Part shown: piece after piece, positions 1 to 38,423 of the stretch
Numbering within the stretch: the stretch's first letter is position 1
Layout of the letters: every line of letters begins with the position of its first letter
NCBI RefSeq assembly: GCF_029633865.1
Contig: NC_079223.1
Location: 33,258,423 to 33,322,422, forward strand
Length of the DNA stretch: 64,000 bases
Source of the DNA: Lampris incognitus
Taxonomy: Eukaryota; Chordata; Actinopteri; Lampriformes; Lampridae
Reading direction: 5' to 3'
Made by a program: the position numbers and the translations under genes
Notes under the pieces: model-generated
What the model was told of the DNA's origin: nothing
Databases searched by the model: none
The model's input: the letters and a program-made list of their open reading frames with translations, nothing else

Positions 1-475
1 TGAGACATATGTTGCAAGAACTGCAACTGCGACCAGATAAAGAAAGTAAATCATCCCCATCTTCCTGTCTGAGGCTGAATGCATTTTGAGTGAGTGCCTT
101 TCACATAAAAATTCACTTTTATCACTTAAACTGGCCATGTGGCATGTATCGTAGTTCTCACCTCAGTAGCTCTCCCTTAGCCATCCAACACATACCATTA
201 ATCATTTCTCCCCCAGTCGAAAATGAAAATAAACTATTCCTGTTTGGTGCATCTTACAATATTTGAGTTGTGAATATTGCTTGGTGTGTTGTTTTTGTGT
301 GTGGTGTGAGGGCCAGGTTAGAAGTATTTACTTGGAACTACATTTGTCAAGACACGATATGTGTAGATATTTATATCCCTGAAAATCATATTTGCCAGCA
401 ACAGGCTTTAATTAAAAAGATGTAGTTCTAACAATAATCAGATCACAGAAAACATAGGGTGTCCGCTTGAGCCCT
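1..475. other. prkg1 intron, no recognised feature
   Basis: AT-rich non-coding sequence. I see no exon, no tRNA-like head and no terminal repeats. It is placed in a prkg1 intron because the first recognisable prkg1 exon downstream starts in mid-gene at 11027. Confidence 0.5.
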
Positions 476-1182
476 CCGGTAGCACTTTACAATAATGATC
501 ACAACATTCTGAATTGTTGCCAAGGAACCAGTGACAAATAAATCAGGAATGAACTGTTTGTTAACAAACGGTTTACAAGTAGTTCCTGAATTACTCTGAA
601 TTGTGTGCTATAATGATACTTTACCTTGGAAGAGACTATAGATCCCATGTTAATGAACCCGTATCTGATGATTAGTTCCAGGATATCTGTTAATCTGCAT
701 AATGAAGAGATGATCATGACCACATAATGAATTGCTCCTGATTAATTTCTTGTCCAATGCTAATTGGCATGTAACCAATAACAAATCATTATTTCCTTAT
801 GCCCCCTCAAGTACAATATTGCTTTGTACTGAGTGGTTACGAGGAAAGATGCTCTACTTTACTTGAGGGGGCACAAAAAAGTAAGTAAAATAGAGGTAAC
901 AAGGAATTAATGATTTGTTATTGGTTTAATGCTATTTAGCACCGGAGTAGTAGTAAATAAGGAACAATTCATAAAGTAAGTGGGCAGATTTTCAGAAATC
1001 CAGGAACTTATCATTACATACTGGCTCATAAATGTGATATCTAACAGTCTATTGTTCAGTAACGTATCGTCATCTACTTGTTGAGTATTTGTTAACAAAC
1101 AAATCATTACTGATTTATTCCCTACTCATTCCCTGGTAACTACTCAGGATGTTGTGCACAGTATTGTAAAGCGTTGCCCCTT
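476..1182. mobile_element. Foldback MITE with long inverted arms
   Basis: The two ends are inverted copies: GCACTTTACAATA near 481 matches the reverse complement of the TATTGTAAAGCG end near 1165. The arms of roughly 330 bp continue inward with divergence to a centre near 830, where CCCCCTCAAGTA and TACTTGAGGGGG face each other. No transposase is present. The GGTARCACTTTACAATA-type terminus is frequent in fish MITEs. I could not fix a target-site duplication, so the outer ends are approximate. Confidence 0.65.
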
Positions 1183-2199
1183 TATCTACTGGAGATTCAT
1201 ACATGAGTATTGTGGAACATTTGTGGAGGGGGTACACTGTTGGAAAAATTATTTTATGAGAGAAATCAGACTATCATGGCTACCAGCTCTCATGAATTGA
1301 GTGTGAGACTGACAAAAACAACCAAAATCTTACAATCTCATGCCGAATCGATCATTTATTTATTTAAAGCCTCCAAAAACTGCACCATATACCTGAATGA
1401 CATCTGCATGATCACGCATAAAACAGCAAACCTCGGAAGGGAGTCATGTCTTCCCATTGTCAAAGTGACATTTGGTTCACCGCATACCTGTCAATCACTG
1501 TACAGGTACCTATCAACTTTATCTTAATTTTTTTTTTGAGAAAATAGATCATTAGAATAACATTATTTGAATTGTTTGATATTTGTTTGTCAATTCAATT
1601 TAATATCCAATCTGGTTAAACATGTTATCAAAGACTGAGCAGTTATTTTGTGAGAAATTGATTATTAGAATTACTACTACTACTGCTACTTTTGACTGCT
1701 CCCATTAGGGGTCACCGCAGAGGATCATCCGTTTCCATCTCTTCCTGTCCTTTGCATTTCGTTCCTAATCCTGTCTTCCTTCATCACTCCCAGCGAAAAT
1801 CTTAGCATCTTCAACTCTGCCACCTCCAGCTCTGCCTCCTGTTGTTTCGTCAGTGCCACCATCTCCAAACCATACAGCATAGCTGATCTCACTACCATCT
1901 TTTAAACCTTCCCTTTAACACTTGCTGGTACCCCTTTATCGCTAATCACGCTTGACATTCTTCTCCACCCACTCCACCCTGCCTGCACTCTCTTCTTCAC
2001 CTCTCTTCCGCACTCCCCATTACTTTGAACAGTTGACCCCAATTATTTAAACTCATACACCTTTATCACCTCTATTCCTTGCATCCTCACCATTCCGCTG
2101 TCCTCCCTCTTGTTCACGCATATGTATTCCACCTTGCTCCTACTCACTTTCATTCCTCTTCTCTCCAGTGCATACCTCCACCTTTCCAGGCTCTCCTCA

Positions 2200-2852
2200 A
2201 CCTACTCCCTACTCGCACTACAGATCACAATGTCACCCGTGAACATCATAGTCTACGGAGACTCCTGCCTGATCTCGTCCGTCAACCTGCCTATCACTAT
2301 TGCAAACAAGAAAGTGCTCAAAGCCGATCCTTAATGTAATCCCACCTCCGCCTTGAACCCATCTGTCATTCCTACCGCACACTTCACCACTGGCCTCGTA
2401 CATATCCTGCACCACTCCTACATACTTCTCTGCCACTTCCGACTTCCTCATACAATACCACACCTGTCATATGCTTTCTTTAAATCTACAAAGACACAAT
2501 GTAACTCCTTCTGGCCTTCTCTATACTTCTCAATCAACATTCTCAAAGCAAATATCGCATCTGTGGTGCTCTTTCATGACATGAAACCATACTGCTGCTC
2601 AAGAATCAACACCTCTCCTCTTAACCTAGCTTCCACTACTGTTTCCCATATCTTCATGCTGTGGCTGATCAACTTTATACCTCTGTAGTTACTACAGTTC
2701 TGCACATCACCCTTGCTCTTGAAAATCGGTACCGGTTTACCTCTTCTCCACTCCTTAGGCATCCTCTCACTTTCCAAGAGTTTGTTACACAATCGAGTTA
2801 AAAACACCACTGCCATCTCTCCTAAACATCCCTGCCTCCACAGGTATGTCAT
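2200..2852 (-). pseudogene. Broken RTE reverse transcriptase fragment
   Basis: The minus strand encodes recognisable reverse-transcriptase blocks: PKEWRRGKPVPIFKSKGD, then NCSNYRGIKLISHSMKIWE and ILEQQYGF near 2574-2852. A palm fragment follows, with WYCMRKSEVAEKYVGVVQDM near 2400-2463. The catalytic FADD-type motif near 2240-2260 reads FTGD in the best frame, so the first catalytic Asp is lost. Frames shift between the blocks. The 5' part of the domain is cut by the hAT-like element starting at 2859. Confidence 0.75.
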
Positions 2853-2858
2853 CTAGAC

Positions 2859-3466
2859 CAGTGTTTCTCAACCGGGGGTCCGCGGACCCCTAGTGGTCCG
2901 TGGTGTAATTGCAAGGGGTCCGTGAAAATAAAATATCTTTTAAAAAAAAGATCCTATGACATTTATAGAAATAGGATTATTTTACTCAAATGTGACTGAG
3001 ACCTTTATCTACCTAAACTATAAAGGGTAACAGGACTTTTTTCTCTAATTACATCTGTTTCACAAGTGTAATTTATTGTATTTTAATAAGAGATCTCGCT
3101 CCCGTTTGCATTGTTAAAAGTTACTGCATAAAAATTCTGTTGTTACATATATCTGAAAGTTACTGAATACATATTCTGTTTTGTTACATAGATCTGAAAG
3201 TTACTGAATACATATTCTGTTTTGTTACATATATCTGAAAGTTACTGCATAAGAATTCTGTTTTGTTAACTATATCTAAGTTACAACCGAAAGCTCTTAT
3301 TTTTGCCCCAAAGAGTGAATAAATGCTATAATGCAATTTAAAATGCAGTTTCTACTGTTTCTATCAAATTGCAACCCCCCCTCCCCCAAGATCAGGTGGA
3401 GGGGTCCTCAGGGTAGATCAAAAATACGCAGGGGGTCCAGGACCCCAAAAAGGTTGAGAACCACTG
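2859..3466. mobile_element. Non-autonomous hAT-like element with 8-bp TSD
   Basis: A 608-bp element with terminal inverted repeats CAGTGTTTCTCAACC and GGTTGAGAACCACTG and a perfect 8-bp target-site duplication, ATCTAGAC, at 2851-2858 and 3467-3474. An 8-bp duplication and CAGTG-type ends are typical of hAT transposons. Near each end is a GGGGTCC-rich block. No transposase is encoded. It sits inside the reverse transcriptase of the older LINE and is therefore younger than it. Confidence 0.9.
3117..3275. repeat. Tandem repeat, about 41 bp x 4
   Basis: Four head-to-tail copies of a 39-41 bp unit starting AAAGTTACTG and ending in TTACATATATCTG or a close variant, at about 3117, 3156, 3197 and 3238. 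They form the core of the hAT-like element. Confidence 0.85.
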
Positions 3467-3863
3467 ATCTAGACCAACCACCTTTCTTTTGTCCTCTTCA
3501 TAGCTGCCCTCACTTCCTTCTTGTTAATCCACCATTCTTCCTGATTCACGATCCCCCATATCACCCAACCTTCTTTCGCTCTCATTTTCTTCATTCACCA
3601 GCCCCTCAAAGTACTCCTTCCACACACTCTCATCACTTATCAGCACATTTCCATCTCTATCCTTCATCACTCTAACCTGCTGCACAGCCTTCCCAGCTGA
3701 GTCCTTCTGTCAAGCCAATTGGTACAAATCATTTTCTCCTTCCTTGTGTCTAACCTCTCATACATCTCACTGTACACATTTTCCTTTGCCTTTGCCACCT
3801 CTCTCTTCACTTTACGCCACATCTCCTTGTACTCCTTTCTACTTTCTTCATCTCTCTGGTCAC

Positions 3864-4479
3864 AGAAAGTTGAATTAGTTCATCTGGACATAACGTTTAT
3901 TGGGAGAAACGTTTCATCACTCATCTAAGTGACTTCTTCAGTCTCAACTGACTGCAGGTATCCCCACCCTTATAAACAGCACAGTTGCATAACGACTGAA
4001 CCAACGATTGGTTTTATATGCAAATTGCCATGACCATTAACTAGAGTTATAATGGCAATGCGTACTAGTCACAGAGGATTGGAGAGTAGTTGCAATCACA
4101 GCATTGTAAGATGGTGACAGAAGTACTTTAAGCCACTCCTCCCCCCTCGGTTCAGGAATGGCCATTCCCTCTTCATATTGATGAACTCTTTGACTCCTCG
4201 CTCAAACCAGCCTTCCTCCCTATCAAGGATGTACATATCCTCTTCCTTGAAAGAGTTGCCACTGGCCTGTAGATGGGTGTAGGCCACGGCCTGATGCATT
4301 AGCTCTTCTTTGTTGTGCCATCCTGTTCGCCAGTATCTGTTTGGTTTCCCCGACGTACAAGTGACAGCAATCCTCCCAGCACTTAACAGCGTACACTGTT
4401 TTGGTCTGTTTGTGCCGAGGGGCCTGATCCTTGGGGTGGATGAATTTTTGGTGCAGTCGGTTTTGGGTTTTGAAAGCAA
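3864..4479 (-). mobile_element. Penelope-like element fragment (GIY-YIG end)
   Basis: Minus-strand translation in shifting frames gives a GIY-YIG-type endonuclease tail: HLYVGETKQ, then YTHLQASGNSFKEED, ILDREEGWFERGVKEF and a final LNRGG. Joined GIY-YIG tails of this type are characteristic of Penelope-like retroelements. The fragment interrupts the RTE linker and is flanked by CTGGTCAC (3856-3863) and CTGATCAC (4480-4487), a likely 8-bp duplication with one mismatch. The reverse transcriptase part is absent (5'-truncated). Confidence 0.7.
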
Positions 4480-4836
4480 CTGATCACCTCTCTGACTATT
4501 CCACTTCTTCTTTGCCAACCTCTTCGTCATTCCAACAATAAGTCTCCTTGTCTTCCTTCCTGTGTCCAGATGACACACCAAGTACCTTCCAAGCTGTCTC
4601 CCTCACTATTTCTGAAGTGGTTGCCCAGCCATCTGGCAAGTCTTAACTACTACCCAGTGCCTGTCTTAACTGTTCCCTGAACTCCACACAACAGTTTTCC
4701 TTCTTCAACTTCCACCATTTGATCCTTGGCTCTGCCTTTACTTTCTTCCTCTTCTTGACCTCCAAAGTCATCCTACCAATGCTGCCTAGCTACATTCTTC
4801 CCTGTCACCACCTTGCAGTCTCCAGTCTCTTTCAGA

Positions 4837-5640
4837 TCACGCCTCCTGCATAAGAAAAATATAGTCCACCTGTGTGCACCTTTCTCCACTCTTATATGTC
4901 ACCCTCTTCTTGAAATATGTATTCACCACAGCCATTTCCATCCTTTTTCCAAAATTCACCACCATCTGTCCTTCCACATTCCTCTCCTTGACACCATACC
5001 TACCCATCATCTTCTCATCACTTCTGTTCCCTTCACCAACATGCCCATTGAAGTCCGCTCCAATCACCACCCTCCTGCGGTACACTCTCTACTATTTCAT
5101 CCAACTTACTCCAGAATTCTTCTTTCTCTTCTATCTCAGACCCAACTTGCGGGGCGTATGCGCGGATAACATTCATTGTCACGCTTTCAATTTTCAGCTT
5201 CATACTCATCACTCTGTCTGACACTTCACCTCCAGCACACTCTTGACATACTCTTCCCTCAGGGTTACGCTACCCCTTTTCTCCTCCCATCCGCACCATG
5301 TTAGAAGAGTTTGAGCCCATGTCAGATACTCCTGGCCTTAGTCCCCTTCCACCTGGTCTCTTGCACACAGTACATCTACCTTCCTTCTCCCCATCATTTC
5401 AGGCAGCTCTCTCCCTTTACTAGTCGTAGTGCGAACATTCAGAGTTCCGACTCTCACCTTCACACTCCTACCCTTCCTGCTTTCCCACTGCCTCTGGACA
5501 TGCCTTCCCCCTCTCCTTCTCCTTCGCCCAACAGTAGCATAGTTTCCACCGGCACCTTGCTGGCCAACAGTACCAGTGGCGTTCATTGGTAACCTGGGCC
5601 TCGACTGATCCAGTATGGAAATCTGATTTATGATCCGCAT
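4837..5640 (-). pseudogene. Broken RTE apurinic endonuclease fragment
   Basis: Two overlapping minus-strand frames show the endonuclease of the same LINE. The N-terminal part has VRVGTLNVRTTTSKGRELP, a typical start of an APE domain, followed by RRKVDVLCARDQ in place of the usual glutamate-containing motif. The later part has VVIGADFNGHVGEGNR and AVVNTYFKKRVTYKSG, ending with TQVDYIF. The catalytic blocks are recognisable, but frame changes prevent a working protein. Confidence 0.7.
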
Positions 5641-6044
5641 ATTTGATTTGGCAAAGGTTTTACACCAGATGCCCTACCTGACGCAACCCTCCCCTTTTAT
5701 CTGGGCTTGGGACCGGCACTAAGAATGCACTGGCTTGTGCATCCTCAGTGGCTCGGTTGGATTATTAGAATTAGATCATTTGAATTGTTTGATTTTTTTT
5801 GTGTCATTGTTTCAAATAAATTAGTTTGTATTGTAGAATACATTTGAATTTCTTTGACAAAAGCATTTGAATCTTCAAATTACTAACAGTAATACTATTA
5901 GCTAGCTAACTAATGACAAAACATAATGTGTAAAGCTAATGTTGATGAATCATGGTGTTGTTAATTTACCACCATGTTGCTTTTGAATAATTTTTTGGCA
6001 TTTCTGCTTTTATTGACAGCAACATTGTACGTAGATAGACAGGA

Positions 6045-6210
6045 AAAACGGGGGAGGAGAGGGACAGCGTGAGAGAGAGCGAGAGAGCAGGAGAGAGCGG
6101 GAGAGAGAGAGAGGATGACATGCAACAAAGGTCGCCGGCTGGATTCAAACCGGTGCCGATGTAGTCACGTGGTATGCAATCTAAAGATTTGGCTATGTAG
6201 GCGCCCCTTT
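6045..6210 (-). mobile_element. tRNA-derived SINE fragment
   Basis: On the minus strand the sequence carries a B-box-like GGTTTGAATCC followed by GGCGACCTTTGTTGCATG and a purine/pyrimidine-rich body. This arrangement is common in a fish SINE family. The A-box region is degraded. Boundaries are approximate. Confidence 0.55.
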
Positions 6211-6581
6211 GTTGCCTTGTTTAATGGTCTTCCAAGAAGAGGAGTTAAGAGTTTCTCTTTGGGCACAGGACTCTTATAGAGCTTTTCTTTTGAAAGAATG
6301 AATAGAAGTTGTAGATAATGTAAGCTAATAGCCTTCCATTTTGTTTTGATAAGTGTTTAACCAGACTGGACTTTACATTAAATTGGCATGCTCTTATTTT
6401 TAGAATGCTATCCAAAGTGGCTCCTTTTATTTTTGGCCATTGAAGAATGAGCCCCCCCTTCAAAAGAAAAAGAAAAGGCTGAAACAGAGCATGTACTTGA
6501 AATCAGGATTGGCTTGTAAACTATCACGAAACCTGCTGGTCACATGGTCCTTACCAAGATGGAAAGGCACATGTTAAATTA

Positions 6582-6672
6582 GATTTTTTTGTTGGGTTTT
6601 TGTTGTTTTGTTTTTTTGTTTTTGTTTTTTTTTGTTTTGTTTTTTTATTTTTTTGTTTTTTTGTTTTTTTGC
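6582..6672. repeat. T-rich low-complexity tract
   Basis: Runs of T broken by single G residues. The poly-Phe/Val reading frame across it is a composition artefact. Confidence 0.8.
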
Positions 6673-7761
6673 TGTTGTGCCACTTCCAAGTCAAGTCATG
6701 AAAAATGTGAAACTGCAATCCCCCCTACCCTGCTCACTCACACTATAATTTCAGACTATTTCCAAATGTTGGCAGCCCTGCTGTATGACAGATGAGAACT
6801 GTGTTTGTGCAGATTCTTCTTCTCTTACCTTTTTCCTAATACTCACGGACAAGAAAACTGTCATTGTGAAACACAACTATTGCGCGACTTTGTTGCAGAT
6901 GGAACAATACAGGATCATTGTCTAGTGAAAGTAGGCCATGTAACCGTGTAGTATTACAAACACACAACATCGGCTGTCTGTGGAGAATTTATTGACTAAT
7001 GCGGTGCATCAACATGGAGCCACAAACTGATTAAAAACCGTTACTCCTCCCTCGACTGGAACTCCTTACTTGAAACATATCAATGCACTCTGTACTCTTA
7101 TAAAATAGTGCCATGACAGCACAACTATCACGCATGGCACACCTGGGTTCGGCCTTGAAGAGTGTGTATTTCTTACACAATAAAAAAAACCCACGGCGAA
7201 TAAGTCCGCAATAACATGCGGTTGGCATGGATCAATAAAGTTTAGCTAGTCGGTCGTAAAACTTAGCACGATTCTCCACACCCTAACCCTCTGTTACCCT
7301 AATATGCCTGTTGACTGCGAGATTTTCGAACTGACAATCCATAAAAGCAATCTGACATCAGAAACACTTGATTTGCTGATTTTTATCAACACATTAAAGG
7401 TGATACAGTGCATCTTGCATTTCTATTGATGGTGTTTTTGTGAAATCCAACCTCAAATATAACCACATGGGCAATATAAAGTGATAGTTTTTGAAGAGAG
7501 TTAGAAACCTAGTTCATGAGGTGCTTTCTTTGTAGTCCCCAGGCACATTGCTTTCTAAAATTTTTATCACAGTTAAAAGGACACTTTTAAGGCCAGTGAG
7601 ATATTGCTCTATGCTCTTACCTCCCAGGTTTAGATAAAGCAGGTGCCTCTGGCTATCAGGCTTGGAACAGACACCTATCTTCCCACTGATGCACCAGATT
7701 TCAGACCAGCTATTACAAGAGAAATGGTTAATGCAGCTTGTCACAGGTAGTCAAGCTTTGT
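6673..7761. other. prkg1 intron, no recognised feature
   Basis: Non-coding sequence of mixed composition. No exon, tRNA-like head or terminal inverted repeat was found. Confidence 0.4.
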
Positions 7762-7800
7762 TGTAGGAAAGCACAGTAAGAAATACTGTGCTTTCCTACA
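7762..7800. repeat. Perfect 17-bp hairpin
   Basis: TGTAGGAAAGCACAGTA (7762-7778) is followed by a 5-nt loop and its exact reverse complement (7784-7800). The function is unknown; it may be a small foldback remnant. Confidence 0.85.
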
Positions 7801-7969
7801 GCAAAATACAGTCCAGAATCAAGTTTCAAGATGTGCATCATGTTTGCATTGTGGTCACTTAATCTCGCTGTACCTTTTCATCTACACTCCTTTCAGAGCG
7901 ACTTGGGGAGGCTGGTCATTCTGTGTAAATGACCACATGGATTGATTGTGCACGTCTTTGAAAATGGCT

Positions 7970-8640
7970 CATAAGAGCACATATGTCAGCCATATAGTTT
8001 GCCCGCCATTTTGACTTGTATTAGTTTGGGCGCGGTTTCTCAGCTAAAAGTGTCTGAGGCTCAGCAACCATAAGTCCTAGACCAACCAAATTTGGTAGGT
8101 GGATTCATACGGCCCCCCAATACTCTGGCACTACAAATCACCCATGTCAGCCAGATGGTGGCGCTATAACAAAGGGTCATGCTTAAAAGGCCATAACTCC
8201 CACAGCATAAGTCAGATCAACACAAAACTTAATCAACCCATGCATCTCAATGTGCTCAACAACTTTACTATTGGGACCACCTATGTCAGTCATATAGTTT
8301 GCCCGCTATTTTGACTTATTTGGTGTGGAAGCTCTGCAACTCTACATACCACACGCCAGGACACCTGGGTATAACGACATACTTTTTCTTTTTACAGCAG
8401 TCGGCTAGAACGCAAGAAATCAGACACCGTCTGGTCCAGTTTTGGAAACTCTGGCACATGTTTCTGAAGCAATGGAAGTGTTACGACATTTTAAAAAATT
8501 ATGGTAATCGTCTAGGACACAGGCGACCTAAGTAATCCGACATTGTCATATCTAGTTATTAACCAAATATGAAACAGATCGGACACATAGCGGCTGCAAT
8601 ACTGCTTGGACCCCATTAATCGCCGCTTGCGGCTATATTT
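7970..8640. repeat. Dispersed repeat with internal 300-bp periodicity
   Basis: The motif CATATAGTTTGCCCGC, followed by ATTTTGACTT, occurs near 7990 and again near 8290. Between them lie phrases about 300 bp apart, typical of an old dispersed fish repeat, and the block ends with CGCCGCTTGCGGCTATATTT. No coding potential was seen. Confidence 0.4.
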
Positions 8641-8685
8641 TTTTGGTTGTATTTGGTCACTTCAGAGGTTGTTCGTGTTGCCCTG

Positions 8686-9151
8686 GGAAAAACTTGTTTT
8701 TGTTTCTTTTTTCTTTTAAATTTTCCCCCCTTTTTCGCCCCAATTGTATCCGGCCAATTACCCCGCTCTTCCAATCTGTCCCGGTTGCTGCTCCACCCCC
8801 TCTGCTGATCCGGGGAGGGCTGCAGACTACCACATTCCTCCTCCAATACATGTGGAGTCGCCAGCCACTTCTTTTCAGCTGACAGTGAGGAGTTTCGCAC
8901 ATGGGAGGTTCACGCTATTCCCCCCAGTCCCCCCCCCCCCGAACAGGCGCCCTGACAGACCAGAGGAGGCGCTAGTGCAGGGACTAGGACACATACCCAC
9001 ATCCAGCTTCCCACCCACAGACACGGCCAATTGTGTCTGTAGGGGTGCCCGACCAAGCTGGAGGTAACAAGCGGATTCGAACCCCAGTGATCCCCGTGTT
9101 GGTAGGCAACGGAGTAGACCGCCACACCACCCGGACATCCGGAAAAACCTG
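8686..9151 (-). mobile_element. tRNA-derived SINE, family 1, copy A
   Basis: Minus-strand SINE with a tRNA-like head near 9140-9060 (A-box-like GTGTGGCGGTC, B-box GGTTCGAATCC), a body of about 350 bp and an A-rich tail (T-rich on + near 8697-8735). The near-identical flanks GGAAAAACTTG (8686-8696) and GGAAAAACCTG (9141-9151) form the target-site duplication. Four more copies lie in this window. Confidence 0.8.
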
Positions 9152-9608
9152 TGTTTGCCGTTGGAGTGAAAAGGTCAACAAGGGTCATCTGACCTGTGTC
9201 CACGACCCTGGTCATGAACAGGGTTTTAAACAAGTTTGACACTGCCCGGCTTTGGTATAAAAGGGAAAACAGGGGTTTACACAGGTTTTGATCAGAGGCG
9301 CACTAGTATGGTGTAATTTGTAAACATCACGTAATACAAAAGTACTGATGAGCTAGCCAGTCATATTAAGTTTTCATAATATGACTGGATAAAGAAAATA
9401 AATTCTATAAAGTTAAGGATTGCCTAAAAAAAAATCACATCCCATCCAACAAAGATATTGAGACGGCCACTTTTAATGATGTTAAAATGCGACCACAACA
9501 TGTATGGAAGTTGTGGATCCAGGTCTTGTGTGAACAAGATAACCCAGTATTTACTATTGACTATTGGCTAAAGGGACTTTGGTAGCATGGTGGGAACTGT
9601 TAGAAGTT

Positions 9609-10095
9609 TAAAGTTTTACCAGCAGGAGTTAAAGGGAAGGTTTACAAGATGTTTGTGAGACCAGCTATGTTGTATGGTTTGGAGACAGTGGCACTGATGA
9701 AAAGACAGGAGGCGGAGCTGGAGGTGGCAGAGTTGAAGATGCTGAGATTTTTATTGGGAGTGACGAAGAAGTACAGGATTAGGAACAAGTATATTAGAGG
9801 GATGGCTCAGGTTGGACGGTTTGGAGACAAAGCAAGAGAGGCAAGATTGAGATGGTTTGGACATGTGTGGAGGAGAGATGCTGGGTATATTGGGAGAAGG
9901 ATGCTGAATATGGAGCTGCCAGGGAAGAGGAAAAGAAGAAGTTTATGGATATGGTGAGAGAGGACATGCAGGTGGCTGGTGTGACAGAGGAAGATGCAGA
10001 GGACAGGAAGAAATGGAAACGGAGGATCTGCTGTGGTGACCCCTAACGGGAGCAGCTGAAAGTAGTAGTAGTAGTAGTTAAAGTGTAAAGTTTTA
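9609..10095 (+). mobile_element. 5'-truncated RTE-like LINE (3' end)
   Basis: The + strand encodes the C-terminal tail of the same LINE family as at 1660-5773: FVRPAMLYGLETVAL, LEVAELKMLRF, ARLRWFGHVWRRDAGYIGRR and, after a frameshift, EEDAEDRKKWKRRICCGDP. The element ends with GTGACCCCTAACGGGAGCAG and an (AGT)n tail. TAAAGTTTTA at 9609-9618 and 10086-10095 is the probable duplication. It is a heavily truncated, dead copy. Confidence 0.8.
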
Positions 10096-11026
10096 TTTAG
10101 TGTGCTGACTTGAATGCCCTTGGAAGACTGGAAATCAAACACTATGTCCAATACTGAATCAGAAAATCCCTGCCTACTCTCACCTCCTTCAATCTCACAG
10201 AACAACATAATATGCTAACAACATGATCAGATAATTGATTATTAATCTTTAATACAATTAAGCTGTGAGTTCAGACATTTTCCATAACAAAGGCTTCTTG
10301 TTAGCATTAAATGCTTCACATCTCCATGGCTCCATATGTTTCCCATAGAAAAAAAGGCTTATCTGATCAGTCATTAGCTTGCTAGCTGGCTAGATAACAA
10401 CAACAACAACAACAAGAGTAACAGTGCTGTGGCCAGGGCCACAGCTGAGGGCAGGGGCAAGATGGTTGAGATTACAGTAATAAGGCATGGAAAATGAGAG
10501 AGAGAGAGTGAAAGTGCGAGAGAGAGATGATATGGGTAGATAAAGCTCTTTGTTCAGCAGGGGTTATTTTTCCTGTCTTTGATAAATGTTGGACCAGTTT
10601 TATTTAGTAGGCCTACACTTGATAACAAGCAGATAGCATCCATGAAGGCTGCCAGGAAAGCAAAAAGAACAAACATTAGAATCCCATTTTGAGCATTCAA
10701 CCTGCGAATTTGACACATGCAGTTTAATTGGAGAACTGGCCCAATGCTATACACAAAAATAGTAACCATTGGCTATACAGTGATAAGACATGGGCAGAAC
10801 TCTCCGGGCATGTATTAATACTGCATGGATTTCTTATCAGTGGGTCGATTACAGGGTAGGCTGGTGTACCAAAAATAATATGTACTGTTTGTACGGTTTG
10901 TTGACACTTGGATTATCCATTTTGCAGCCACAAGAAAGTGATAAAGACATGTTAATGACATGTATGAAGCTTTTTTTCCCCTCTTTTGCAGTCAAATCAA
11001 CTGTTCTCCTCTTTTTGTCAATGCAG
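10096..11026. other. prkg1 intron, no recognised feature
   Basis: Non-coding sequence ending in a typical acceptor (TTTTTGTCAATGCAG) before the first exon. It contains a short GA-rich tract near 10495-10527 and nothing else recognisable. Confidence 0.5.

Positions 11027-38423
<27,397 letters not shown>

Larger units (their letters stand above)
1660..5773 (-). mobile_element. RTE-like LINE, near full length, with nested insertions
   Basis: A non-LTR retrotransposon inserted in reverse orientation and bounded by a perfect 14-bp target-site duplication, GATTATTAGAATTA, at 1660-1673 and 5760-5773. Read on the minus strand it has a 5' leader, an apurinic endonuclease region (about 5640-4840), a linker, a reverse transcriptase region (about 2852-2200) and a C-terminal part ending in GGTGACCCCTAATGGGAGCAG (about 1720), then a short trinucleotide tail. 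Two younger elements interrupt it at 2859-3466 and 3864-4479. Removing them leaves about 2.8 kb, close to the usual size for RTE-type elements. The reading frame has many breaks, so it is inactive. Confidence 0.85.

Noticed and set aside
8151..8166. CTCF-like CCAGATGGTGGCGC
   Set aside because: Two mismatches in the central core and location in a dispersed repeat; too weak to list.
8616..9242. Several overlapping 80-110 aa ORFs on both strands
   Set aside because: They lie in SINE copy A, and similar frames recur in the other copies, so they reflect repeat composition.
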